A DNA stretch of 64,000 nucleotides, taken from positions 1,195,501 to 1,259,500 of the forward strand of contig JASPKZ010000423.1 in NCBI GenBank assembly GCA_030220185.1, read 5' to 3'. The notes beneath the pieces are model-generated. The model saw only the letters and a program-made list of their open reading frames with translations. It was not told the DNA's origin and ran no database searches. Position 1 is the first letter of the stretch; every line of letters starts with the position of its first letter. This document shows positions 40,729-49,673 of this stretch, in pieces. The position numbers and the translations under genes are program-made. Source of the stretch: Diploptera punctata. Lineage: Eukaryota > Arthropoda > Insecta > Blattodea > Blaberidae.

Positions 40729-41670
40729 TTAAAACTCTGTAGGTCTTTCGGGACTAGTCCCATCATCAGCAGAATGCATTAGGTCCGTTCTTGTTGACCC
40801 TTGTTGAAGCACTGACTTGGTTGTGAGAATTTTGTACAGAGGATTGTGTGGATTAGGTGTGTATTCATTGAGAATCAGGTTGTTGTTGATTTCTCTTAGG
40901 ATTGCGATTTCCTCCAGTATATTTATTCTCGTTGGAATGTTTTCTCTATGTACTATTGTGAGGGTGTTATCGTAAGTAATGCCACGAGTGATTTCCAAAT
41001 TATCGATAAATTCACGACTCACGAAGTGAGGAGTGAATTTATCTAGAGAATTTGGAAATCAAGAGTGGCATTTGTTAGGACTATTTAACGAATAAAATTA
41101 AGCTGTTTACTCACAAATCATTATTTAACTGTAGTTATTTTAAAATATTTATATATCTAATGTAAACGGCGATGTTTGAAAACAAATGAGAAACGATAGG
41201 TACGCTTCATCTGCTTCTTTTTGTTTATCACTGCAACTAGATCATACTATTTCAGAATATTTAAAAAGGAGGAGCTTTCTTTAATATGGTAATTATAACA
41301 CTGATAAATATTTCGTGAAACACGACTCTGATTGGTTGTAAAACAGAAATCATTGAAACGTGATTGGTCATTGACTCCCATTTGGGGCATGAGTTAAATA
41401 GTCGATGTTATGCATCTGGTGTCCAGCTTGAATTACATGTTTTGCGTAACTTGATTTTCCTCCATTGTAAATGAAATCTCTGAAATGTTCCTTGAATCTA
41501 ATGTTGAAGCTTCTGTTAGTCTTCCCAATGTAGAATTTATTGCAGTCTGTACATGTTAATTTGTAGATGCCTTTATTGTCGAATTCATCTATTTCTTCGA
41601 TGTTGTTGTTTATTACATTGTTTAATTTGTTGTCAGTTCTGTAGGATATATTAATATTCTTATCGAGCTT
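40729..41670 (-). pseudogene. Penelope-like GIY-YIG tail, split by an insertion
   Basis: The minus strand encodes the GIY-YIG half from 41670 to 41402 and the C-terminal half TLTIVHRENIPTRINILEEI to LMHSADDGTSPERP from 40969 to 40729. The two would be continuous in the sister copy, which shows GTTATCGATGTTATGCA across the insertion point. Confidence 0.8.
40973..41401. mobile_element. Insertion with a long hairpin, inside the left Penelope copy
   Basis: Flanked by TCG on both sides (40970-40972 and 41402-41404). The first 110 bp fold: ATGCCACGAGTGATTTCCAA pairs with TTGGAAATCAAGAGTGGCAT, with inner arms TAAATTCAC/GTGAATTTA and CTCACGAAGTGAG. GACTATTTAAC (41078) is also complementary to the far end (GTTAAATAGTC). 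Class not identified; no ORF. Confidence 0.6.
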
Positions 41671-41769
41671 TTAACAAATAATAAATAGAATTATAAACAA
41701 ACAAAAAAGAAAAAACAACATTACCAACATAACCAAACTTGAAATAGAATTCAATGACAACAACAAGAA

Positions 41770-42336
41770 ATGGATAACTCTACGTACACTGGTAAAGAAA
41801 CATTAAAATTGGCCAACACACTAAAAAAGCTCGATAAGAATATTAATATATCCTACAGAACTGACAACAAATTAAACAATTTAATAAACAACAACATCGA
41901 AGAAATAGATGAATTCGACAATAAAGGCATCTACAAATTAACATGTACAGACTGCAATAAATTCTACATTGGGAAGACTAACAGAAGCTTCAACATTAGA
42001 TTCAAGGAACATTTCAGAGATTTCATTTACAATGGAGGAAAATCAAGTTACGCAAAACATGTAATTCAAGCTGGACACCATATGCATAACATCGATAACA
42101 CCCTCACAATTGTACATAGAGAAAACATTCCAACGAGAATAAATATACTGGAGGAAATCGCAATCCTAAGAGAAATCAACAACAACCTGATTCTCAATAA
42201 ATACACACCTAATCCACACAATCCTCTGTACAAAATTCTCATAACCAAGTCAGTGCTTCAACGAGGGTCAACAAGAACGGACCTAATGCATTCTGCTGAT
42301 GATGGGACTAGTCCCGAAAGGCCTGCAGAGTTTTAA
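41770..42336 (+). CDS. Penelope-like GIY-YIG endonuclease, C-terminal part of the polyprotein
   Basis: 188 codons open to the stop at 42334. Upstream linker NISYRTDNKLNNLINNN, then DNKGIYKLTCTDCNKFYIGK with GIY and YIG, then the Arg-containing NRSFNIRFKEHF, and a C-terminal ILEEIAILREINNNLILNKY with the expected acidic residue. In Penelope-like elements this domain nicks DNA for integration. The reverse transcriptase is missing upstream, so the copy is 5' truncated and the Met is not the native start. The 3' tail DDGTSPERPAEF runs into AACTTAAGTTGAGGAGACGG. Confidence 0.85.
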   Translation: MDNSTYTGKETLKLANTLKKLDKNINISYRTDNKLNNLINNNIEEIDEFDNKGIYKLTCTDCNKFYIGKTNRSFNIRFKEHFRDFIYNGGKSSYAKHVIQAGHHMHNIDNTLTIVHRENIPTRINILEEIAILREINNNLILNKYTPNPHNPLYKILITKSVLQRGSTRTDLMHSADDGTSPERPAEF

Positions 42337-42522
42337 AAGAACTTAAGTTGAGGAGACGGACCTACAAGGTAACTATATTATAGTTTTTAACCGTACATTA
42401 TATTACTGTGAACTAATGCCTCAACTGAAAATCACCATGAATTTTACTAGTATCGAGACTGTAATCTTACTTCTTACTATTATAATAATGACTTAACTGT
42501 TTTGTTTATTTTAATATCGACC

Positions 42523-42905
42523 GCGGTGGACTAGTGGTTATGCTCCTTGCCTCTGGTCACGAAGGTCGCGGGTTCAAATCCGGCTGGGGTCGATGGATTT
42601 TTTAGGATGGAAAAATCCAAGGAGCAAGTCCTCCAGGAGGGACTTTAAGCCGTGGGTCCCGAGTCTGAAGCTTTTCAGGCTCGTAAAAGATCCTTAAGCC
42701 TCAATGAAAGACCTCTAAGAAAAAATTACCGAATTTTTCCGTCCTAGTACTACCTTGGTTTCCTAGATGTCAGTATGAGGCGGAACGCTGACCACGGACC
42801 ACTCAAATGACATCTATACGAAAACAAGTGTAACTAAATGGTTCAAATTCTTCCCTGTAGGGGGAGAGCGCCTAAATCTCTGTTAAGGGAAGCGTGGGCT
42901 TACAA
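42523..42905 (+). mobile_element. SINE family B, long and well preserved
   Basis: Head CCGCGGTGGACTAGTGGTTA with box B GGTTCAAATCC. The body continues through GGAGCAAGTCCTCCAGGAGG and the long tail CCTAGTACTACCTTGGTTTC to a (GAA)n end at 42903-42914. It provides the empty-site reference for the MITE insertion at 30778. Confidence 0.8.
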
Positions 42906-43028
42906 GAAGAAGAAGAAGTTTATTTTAATGGTGCATATAGCATGCCAATGTAATTATTTTTGTATATTAACGTTGAACGTACCATAAAGCATTCGAAACA
43001 TATATTTTATACTAATTATGATAATTGA

Positions 43029-43313
43029 TTGGCTCCAATTGGAAGACTAGCAAAATATATACTGTCTCTGTTTCTTATACAATACTTTACATACCTCATA
43101 ACCCCTTTATATATCTACTCGCTTCCATTCATATCTTCCCATCATAACTTAAACATACGATCGAGAGGAAATTTAATTCTCTGTTCCTCTACATCGATCA
43201 TCTCACGATTCCTCATCCTTCTTTGTTTCACCCACCCGACTTTGGTATTCCCTCCCCTCATAGCCTATATCAAGGACTGGCCGACTCTAAAACTGTTCGA
43301 AAAAGCTCACTAA
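43029..43313 (+). pseudogene. LINE ORF2 C-terminal-type ORF, uncertain
   Basis: 94 codons, GRLAKYILSLFLIQYFTYLI then THPTLVFPPLIAYIKDW. The LRAKYL-like start and hydrophobic, Leu/Ile/Ser-rich text resemble the region between reverse transcriptase and RNase H of I/jockey LINEs. Recognition is by pattern only. It could also be an unrelated open stretch. Confidence 0.35.
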
Positions 43314-43405
43314 ATATTTCCTTAGACAATATAATACATAATCGTGTTTCATGAATACTTTTAGTATTGCTTAATATTTTACACTTTTTTTGCTTAAATT
43401 GTAGG

Positions 43406-43446
43406 TTATTATTATTATTATTATATATTATTATTATTATTATTAT
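43406..43446. repeat. (ATT)n microsatellite
   Basis: Trinucleotide run immediately 5' of a LINE tail. A second run (43773-43805) follows it. Confidence 0.8.
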
Positions 43447-43454
43447 CAAAGTCT

Positions 43455-43805
43455 AGAATGGATAGATACGAAATACAGAAATAAGGTAAATTATGGTTGT
43501 ACAAGAGGAGCCGGACATCATAGACATTATAGAAAAGAAAAGATTACAGTGGTATGGCCATGTCAATAGAATGCCAGAGCAAAGATTGCCTAAAATTTTT
43601 ATGGAATGGATCCCAATGGAAAGGAGGAAGAAAGAAAGACCGAAGGAAACTTGGATAGAAGGGGTACAAGCAGCTATGAATATCAGAGGATTTGAGGAAG
43701 ATCAATGGATGGACAGAGAGGAATTGCGTTTGGTTTCCGGAAGACGGCGGCAGCTGCCATGATACCGGATGATTATTATTATTGTTATTATTATCATTAT
43801 TATTA
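43455..43805 (+). pseudogene. RTE-like LINE ORF C-terminus with (ATT)n tail
   Basis: 89 codons from 43493: IEKKRLQWYGHVNRMPEQRL, then PKETWIEGVQAAMNIRGFEE and a GRRRQLP stop. This is the W-GHV-RM and R-W- -GV tail of LINE reverse-transcriptase proteins. The (ATT)n run after the stop is its natural 3' tail. Confidence 0.75.
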
Positions 43806-43990
43806 ATTGTTTTCCTTGTCAACTTTATATTGTGTAGCCTATGCCTATTATGTATTATTAATCAACTTGTAGATAATTAATTATTGTTTTTGCGTAGGCC
43901 TATATGTATGATTTAACCCTGGTGAAGTGGAAGAGAAGACCTTAGGGTTTTAACTCGATCAGGTAAAATAAATAAAACGTTATGGATTTT
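43806..43990 (+). repeat. LINE 3' UTR-like fragment
   Basis: AACCCTGGTGAAGTGGAAGA then AGACCTTAGGGTTTTAACTC and AATAAATAAA. I recall this wording as a common LINE 3' UTR end in insects; not verified. Confidence 0.4.
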
Positions 43991-44029
43991 TATAAAAAAT
44001 ATTTAGTCCAATCTATGATCTAGGAGCTA

Positions 44030-44450
44030 AGCATCGCTGCCTCGTACGCAGCAAGCAAGGGTTCGATCTCTTATCGTTTCAAGTTTCCTAGCTTATGTTT
44101 TTTTTTCGAGTTTCCTTACCTGTAAGATAAATTTTAGGACACTTAAGGAGTCCCTGAATATCATCTGGCCATCATAATATTTATATCATATTTCCATGTT
44201 TAGTATGAATGTGTGTGTTTGAACGGTGTGTTTCTTCTTTATGTTGTGTTGTCTAGGAGAAGGCCTTGGCATTAAGCTGACCATTTAATCGGGGAGGCCC
44301 TCTATTGTTCTTGTGTGGTCAAAAAAGTATATGTGTGATCTATAGTTAAAATCTCTCTCTCAAAAGATCGTGTTACTGAAAGGCTAAAGTAGTGCGTGGC
44401 ATGTCAAAATACCTATAAGGTATTTGGTTAAACTAAGTTAATGGAATGGA
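44030..44450. repeat. Composite: SINE A variant plus repeat P, inverted copy
   Basis: 44030-44180 is a plus-strand SINE A variant with the CTGCCTCGTACGCAGCAAGC head and box B-like GGTTCGATCTC. 44265-44450 is repeat P in minus orientation (CAGTAACACGAT; GTGGCATGTCAAAATACC). Same junction as 34150-34445. Confidence 0.6.
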
Positions 44451-44685
44451 GTAACGTTTTATACAATGCAAGTTTAAAATTTTAAAGAATTGCGAAGAAT
44501 TATGGTTGTTCTCGCCAAAATACTTTTGAAAAAAAATGTATAATTCTCCATCGATCCTTATTACGTTAGTAGACACCCAAAACTACCAATACAGAATAAG
44601 TCCTCATACACCATTCATGAATATAGGCCAATGTTGGCCTGTTTCAATCTCTACTAGATAGGGTCTAAAAGTATTTTTTTGGACG

Positions 44686-45287
44686 TCATGGTCCTCTTAG
44701 TCGATATCGAAGAACTACATTCGGGATCCTAGTTGGTGACATTAGGAATACATGTTGTAGCCATCTGTCTCTGTAGGTGGATATATTTTCTTCTAAAGGT
44801 TGAATGTGCAGTTCCTTTAAAATATCTTCGATCATCTGAAAGTCAGGTAGAGTATTTACAGTAGTTCCATCCATAGTAATTCTGTCTGAAGGCAGGTCCT
44901 TCACTGCAATTATAGCATTTTGATGCTATGCTTGCAGTTTTACTAGGGAATTTTAGGTGTGGTAGCTTACCGATGCTTTCCACACCGGTGAAGGATGATG
45001 ATGATGATAATGATAAGAATGATGATGATGATGGCCATATGATTTCGGGGACCGTTTAGGCCTTAAAGTTTTCCTGACATTTGTGTTACAGGTGAGGAAA
45101 AACCCCGATAAAAACCTCACCCAGAAAAACTGCCCCGACCGGGGATCGAACCCGGGCCCGCTGCGTGACAAGGCACAGCGGTGGACATACAGTAGTTAGG
45201 CGCATGAATCTTATTTCTCCAGCTCTTAATCTGGAAATGTCTTCAGGAGGGCGAGAGTTTTGTATAATTTCAGTCTTGAATGTTACA

Positions 45288-45290
<3 letters not shown>
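44686..45290 (-). pseudogene. RTE-like LINE C-terminus, split by a SINE
   Basis: The minus strand reads RLRAGEIRFMRLTT from 45260-45190 and resumes after the SINE with VNTLPDFQMIEDILKELHIQ, then YRDRWLQHVFLMSPTRIPNV and LRYRLRGP to 44686. The open frame that starts inside the SINE is an artefact of the insertion. Confidence 0.75.
44867..45187 (-). mobile_element. SINE family A inserted in a LINE, 10-bp TSD
   Basis: TACAGTAGTT at 44857-44866 and 45188-45197. The copy is complete apart from a small deletion in the head (GTGACAAGGCACAGCGGTGG). The LINE frame is continuous once it is removed. Confidence 0.9.
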
Positions 45291-45325
<35 letters not shown>

Positions 45326-45400
45326 CTAATGTGCTGCATCTAACACTGAAGTCATTAGCAGTCTTACTCTCCAATACTTTGAGTTCTTAGAATCTTCATG
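45290..45400 (-). repeat. (TA)n and an I-type LINE 3' tip
   Basis: (TA)n at 45290-45319, then GAAGTCATTAGCAGTCTTAC and TCTCCAATA, matching the 3' end of the LINE at 59042 (GAAGCCATTAGCGTTCTTGC). Confidence 0.5.
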
Positions 45401-45582
45401 TTTTACAGCGATACAATATATATATGTGTGTGTGTGAATATGAAAGTTTTCTTGGTTTTCCCCGTCTTGGATTCAAGTTCGGCCTCTGGCCAATGATTCC
45501 GACGTTTCGGCATGATCCCACATGCAATTATCAAGGGATAATGAGTTCGAGTCACAGGTTTAGATCTTATATAATAAAATAC

Positions 45583-45718
45583 AGAGTTTTCGCTGAGGTC
45601 CGTTTCCGAAGACGTACACCCATCCATAGTTTAGTTCTTATGTAGTTAAACACCTTCAGTTTTCAGTGCGGTTCGTTTCCGAAGCCGTACACCCATCTAA
45701 GGTTTAGTTCTTATGTAG
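45583..45718 (-). repeat. 73-bp tandem units in the Penelope 3' region
   Basis: GTTTCCGAAGACGTACACCC and GTTTCCGAAGCCGTACACCC, each followed by TTTAGTTCTTATGTAG; the third unit is completed at 48268-48340. Translated, the unit reads like MGV-F-KRT-KTE-VFNYIRTKP, so the element ORF may once have included it. Confidence 0.6.
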
Positions 45719-46120
45719 GATTCGATTTTTACCATTCGATTGATTGGAATTCGATGGCCACCAGTGGAAGAGGAAGGAGCTCCTGATCGTCTAGAAGCAC
45801 TCCAGCATACCGGCAAGCGAAGCCTCAACGGACGGCATCCGGGAACGACTCCCTCGCACTCAATCGTGCTAAGCGACAGCGTCCAGCGCCCCAAGCGGCA
45901 GCGACACGTGGTCAGGCAGCATAGCAAACTGTCCCGGCAGCATTTCTTTTTCAGCAAGGGTTCTACATACCTACCCACCCACCCTGTTAGTACCTTTACC
46001 TCAAAAGGCAATAGGCCTTATCCCGTCTGCCCCTAGCTCGGCCCCTATCCCAGGGTCTTTGTCAGGGCACCTCCAGCCGGCGATACCATTTCCCCAACCT
46101 CAAATAAGAACCCTCAAACA

Positions 46121-47542
46121 ATGGGAAAGCCCAAGAAGAAGAGAACGAGCCAAAACGTCGCTCCCACTCCACCAATTGCGCAGCGAACGCGCCAGAAATC
46201 TCAAGCGGAGAAAAAACAGCCATCGTCTCCAAAACCTGCAGCATCGACTGCCAGTAAAGCCGAGTTACCGATGACAGTCGACCGGCCTCCGGAGGACTCA
46301 CCGTCCAACGACGGCGGGACCACTGGAGGTTCGGGGACTCAGGACTCGAGCCAATCTCAATCGAAACCCTCTCCACTGCTTATACGTCGGGAATTTACCG
46401 TCGAGTTAGCAGCTGCGAACAGGGTTTTCGCAGAAATCGAGCCGCGCGCATTCATTTGCGAACCAACGCCGCTCGGAACTAGGGTTAGGCTGACTTCAAT
46501 GTCGGCCTACTACAAATACCGACAGCTGCTGCTGCAGCGTCAAATTCCCTGCTGCGAAGGGAATAAAAAATCGCGAGCTACAGCGCGGAAATTTGTAGTC
46601 AAAGGAATCGACTCAGGCGTGGATCCAACCGAGATCCAGGACGACCTCAAAGGTCATGGCCTCGAAGTCTTTCAGGTGGTCAACATGATCTCTGGGAGGA
46701 CCAAGAGGCCGCTGCCAATCTTCATCGCAGTCCTGGCGGAAGGTTCCAACGCCGCGGATATCCACAAAATAAATAGCCTCTGCCACTATAAAGTTAAAGT
46801 GGAAGCGTACCGCCGTGCTAAGGTTCCCAAGCCTGCCGCGCGCCCCAAAATAGTAGTACAGACAATTCCTGCTGCTGATAAACAGGCAGTCACAGTCGAG
46901 CTTGCTCCTGCTGCCCTCCCTAATAGCTCAGGTTCAGAGGTGCCCATTGCCCTCCGACCTGATTCCCCTAGAAGGAAGAAAATAGTAGTTCAGGCCACTC
47001 CTGCTGCTGATAAACAGGCAGTCCCAGTCGAGCTTGCTCCTGCTGCCTTCCCTAATAGCACAGGTTCAAAGGTGCCCCGTGCCCTTCGACCTGATCCCCC
47101 TAAAAGCAAGGATTCATTCAAGACACTAGCATTTTTCAATTCAATGCCAAAACTGACACAGACATCAACGGCCTCACAAACAGAGAACGTAGGCTGGGCC
47201 ACAGCTAAGCCCAAAAGAAAAACGGCCGTGGGCACTCAAACTGTCCCGGTTCCGTACAAATCTACAGCCCCTCAGGACGTTGTACGAAGGCCTATCATGG
47301 TCGATAGAAAAGTGGGAACCGATGTCACCTGCACATGTTGGCGTGAATGCCCCTACTTCAGTCATCAACCAAATAAGAATCTCTCCCACAATATTGGCTC
47401 ATGCATAGATGAAATACTCTATGAGGGCCAAGCTCAGTTGGATCTACATATTGATTTAACTTGGGATGGAGATTCTATAATTGACAGTGAAGTCTACACC
47501 TCCTTGGACTCCCATTGGCGCAAACGCGACTACAATAGGTGA
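46121..47542 (+). CDS. ORF1 protein of a non-LTR element, PRE_C2HC-like, no zinc knuckles
   Basis: 473 codons, uninterrupted. Residues 1-90 are basic and Ser/Pro-rich (low complexity). About 158-235 (ARKFVVKGIDSGVDPTEIQD, then LEVFQVVNMISGRTKRPLPI and HYKVKVEAYRR) match the PRE_C2HC domain of jockey/BEL-type gag proteins as I know it. That domain is normally followed by CCHC knuckles. Here it runs into two tandem 44-residue repeats (about 243-286 and 287-330, KIVVQ-PAADKQAV-VELAPAA). The C-terminus has only an isolated CTCWREC (404-410). The start is the first ATG after a stop-rich leader. An RNA-binding packaging role is inferred. Confidence 0.8.
   Translation: MGKPKKKRTSQNVAPTPPIAQRTRQKSQAEKKQPSSPKPAASTASKAELPMTVDRPPEDSPSNDGGTTGGSGTQDSSQSQSKPSPLLIRREFTVELAAANRVFAEIEPRAFICEPTPLGTRVRLTSMSAYYKYRQLLLQRQIPCCEGNKKSRATARKFVVKGIDSGVDPTEIQDDLKGHGLEVFQVVNMISGRTKRPLPIFIAVLAEGSNAADIHKINSLCHYKVKVEAYRRAKVPKPAARPKIVVQTIPAADKQAVTVELAPAALPNSSGSEVPIALRPDSPRRKKIVVQATPAADKQAVPVELAPAAFPNSTGSKVPRALRPDPPKSKDSFKTLAFFNSMPKLTQTSTASQTENVGWATAKPKRKTAVGTQTVPVPYKSTAPQDVVRRPIMVDRKVGTDVTCTCWRECPYFSHQPNKNLSHNIGSCIDEILYEGQAQLDLHIDLTWDGDSIIDSEVYTSLDSHWRKRDYNR
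46849..47112 (+). repeat. Two in-frame 132-bp tandem repeats
   Basis: AAAATAGTAGT starts both units (about 46849 and 46981). CCTGCTGCTGATAAACAGGC occurs in each. They keep frame and encode the 44-residue repeats of the ORF1 protein. Confidence 0.8.
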
Positions 47543-48279
47543 ATTACCGGTTATGCACCTTGAGAACCGGACGGCCCGGACCGATTTTGGCCATCTTTCG
47601 ATAACTCATTACTTAACTTCACCCCTACTCTGCCAAGGTTTTCGGTGGTTTTCCTTGGCGCGAAGACAAATGTCAGAGTAGGCCCCTAGTCTCCACCAGT
47701 AAATTTAATTTAATCCATCCCCAATTTATTCTAAATTCAAAATTTTATATTCAAAATTATTCCCCCGAACCTAAAATTACAATTTCTTCTTTTATTTCTC
47801 ATACGCAAAATTTTTCTTTAACAAGCTACTCTGCTATTGGTTTCGGTGGTTTCCATAGCGACAAGGTGAATACCGGAGTAGTCCCCTAGTTCCCACCAGT
47901 AACTTCATTCTTTCACTACTGAGCCGGGCGGGGAATTGAACTTCGTTTCTGGGACTGGAATAGCACCTTCGACGCCTGCCACAGGAAGCGCCGAATTCAA
48001 AGGATCGACTTTACTCCGACCTGCAATAACACCTTACTCCGACGTGCATGAACACCTAGGATACACTCACACACACACACTGCCATGGTTTCACACTCAT
48101 TTCACTCAATTCTTTTCTTTTCGGCTCTCTTCTTCTAAATTAACGGGGCAAAAGGGCGAAAGCCCTGGTACTCGTGGATGGCCTCGGCCATCCTAAAGGG
48201 AAAAAATTTGGGGCTGCACCAGTCTTTCCGCTGGCCGCTGCACTCAGAAACTTCCATGTTCTCTTCCGTTCTTATGTAG

Positions 48280-49206
48280 TTAAACATCTTCAGTTTTCCG
48301 TGTGGTCCGTTTCGGAAACCGTACACCCATACAAGCGTCGACCACACTCCATGTTGCCCAACCGTGGTTTTTTAACATCTTCTTCGCTGTTCTGGGGATG
48401 ACATAGTGGGCAGCGAGAGCAGTTTTCCATGTAGATGGTAATCTTTGGGCATCATCTCGGGTGTTCATGGAATGTGGCCTATTCTCAATCTCTATTGTTT
48501 CTCTGTAGATTCTTGATTTTTCATTATCTATTTTAGCCAACGTTCTAGATCCTGTGAGGTCGATCTTGTAACCCCTCTGTTTCATATGTTGCACCAGAGT
48601 TGATGTAGGTTCTTGACGATTTATTGCAGCCTTATGTTCTTGTATTCGGCAGGAAATTCGTCTGTTGGTACGTCCTACATATGTTTGTTCGCAAGAGGTG
48701 CAAGGGATCTCGTAGATGCCTTGTGATTCTAGGGGTATTTTATCTTTAGCACACCTGAGTAAGTTGGAAATGGTGTTTTCCGAGTGAAATATAGTTTTAA
48801 TCTGATGTTTTTCTAGTACTCGGCTTATTTTATCCGTAGTTCCTTGCACATACAGTAAGAAGGCAGTGCCTAAGGTCTGCTCTTTCTTCTCCGATGTGCC
48901 TGGTGCGGTTCTTGCTCCTTTAAACGCTCTTTTCACTGCATGTTCGGGATAGCCATTTGCTAGAAGTGCCCATTTTAGTTGTTTTTCCTCTTCATGAAAA
49001 TGATCTTGATCTGTAAGTCGCAGTGATGGGATGACGAGAGTGTTGATTAATGAAGTTATTTGTGCCGGGTGATGGTGTGATGCGGCGTTTAGATATCTAT
49101 CAATATGAGTAGATTTCCGGTATACTGTGTGCAGGTCTTCATACATATATATATAATCTGTCAACCCTCTAGCAGCCGTACTTTTTAAACTAAACTCTGT
49201 AATCAA
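48280..49206 (-). CDS. Penelope-like polyprotein C-terminus: RT end plus GIY-YIG endonuclease
   Basis: 308 codons, intact. LHTVYRKSTHIDRYLNAASH (about 25-44) is the conserved block at the end of the Penelope reverse transcriptase. LKWALLANGYPEHAVKRAF (about 77-95) is the thumb/linker. SQGIYEIPCTSCEQTYVGRT (161-180) carries GIY and YVG, with Arg at about 183 and the acidic ETIEIENRP at about 236-243. 5' truncated: palm motifs are absent. Penelope-like elements use this nuclease with the RT for retrotransposition. The stop falls within the 73-bp-repeat 3' region, next to the ORF1-only insertion. Confidence 0.85.
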   Translation of the reverse strand: MITEFSLKSTAARGLTDYIYMYEDLHTVYRKSTHIDRYLNAASHHHPAQITSLINTLVIPSLRLTDQDHFHEEEKQLKWALLANGYPEHAVKRAFKGARTAPGTSEKKEQTLGTAFLLYVQGTTDKISRVLEKHQIKTIFHSENTISNLLRCAKDKIPLESQGIYEIPCTSCEQTYVGRTNRRISCRIQEHKAAINRQEPTSTLVQHMKQRGYKIDLTGSRTLAKIDNEKSRIYRETIEIENRPHSMNTRDDAQRLPSTWKTALAAHYVIPRTAKKMLKNHGWATWSVVDACMGVRFPKRTTRKTEDV

Positions 49207-49299
49207 TTAGAGAATGGTCGAAAAGAGCTATTATATTTAAGCACCTTCACTTAAAAATATTTTCAATACAACATCGCGGTAAAGTAGATTTCTTTCACC

Positions 49300-49480
49300 A
49301 GCAGAATCGGATTATCAGCAGGGGAGATTCACCTGAAGAGAACATTTAAAAATCACTCTAGCGGTCACAGTTTTCGATATTTTACAACAAAACACGCAAT
49401 GTGAAATTTAAATAAAACGAGAAAGGCACTACCTAAATATCAGTGAAACCGGCCATAAAGAATGAATGTTTCTCTGGAAG
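49300..49480 (-). repeat. Repeat I, inverted copy
   Basis: TTCACCTGAAGAG, ATCACTCTAGCGGTCACAGT and AAACGAGAAAGGCA are the complement of the order seen at 24775-25060. Confidence 0.45.
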
Positions 49481-49673
49481 CCATAATTTTAAAATCGCTC
49501 AAGAGGCACAATATGAATTTAATTTGAAAATATATATTTCGCATAAAAATGTCCGGTCATGTTGTTCTTTCGCAGTTGATAACGGTATATATACTATTTA
49601 ATTTAAATAGGAAATCCTATAAACCAGGAAAATCGGAACATAAATGTTACTTACTAAGGAATTCGCTTTCTGT

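Larger units (their letters stand above)
40653..42412. mobile_element. Inverted pair of Penelope-like elements (family 2)
   Basis: The outer ends ACAGTAATATAATGTACGG and their complement at 42394-42412 are mirrored, as are the GIY-YIG coding parts. The two copies meet at about 41671. The left copy is interrupted by an insertion (40973-41401). The right copy is slightly longer at its 5' side. Confidence 0.85.
45719..48267 (+). mobile_element. ORF1-only non-LTR element with 12-bp TSD
   Basis: GTTCTTATGTAG at 45707-45718 and 48268-48279 flanks a 2549-bp insertion. It has a 400-bp 5' leader, one intact ORF (46121-47542), and a 3' UTR of about 725 bp containing two related blocks (47634-47704 and 47838-47906, GGTTTTCGGTGGTTTTCC-type). 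No endonuclease or reverse transcriptase is present, so it must have been moved by another LINE. Confidence 0.8.
45430..49206 (-). mobile_element. Penelope-like element (family 3), split by an ORF1-only LINE
   Basis: On the minus strand the coding end (49206-48280) and its 3' region continue, after removal of 45719-48267, into 45718-45430. The 3' region holds units of about 73 bp with AACTACATAAGAACTAAAC and GGGTGTACG, then ATCATGCCGAAACGTCGGAA. The 5' end is truncated. Confidence 0.75.

Noticed and set aside
45740..46036. A separate protein upstream of the ORF1-only element's ORF
   Set aside because: It lies in the 5' leader, has no motif, and overlaps an equally long minus-strand frame. 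Treated as leader sequence.
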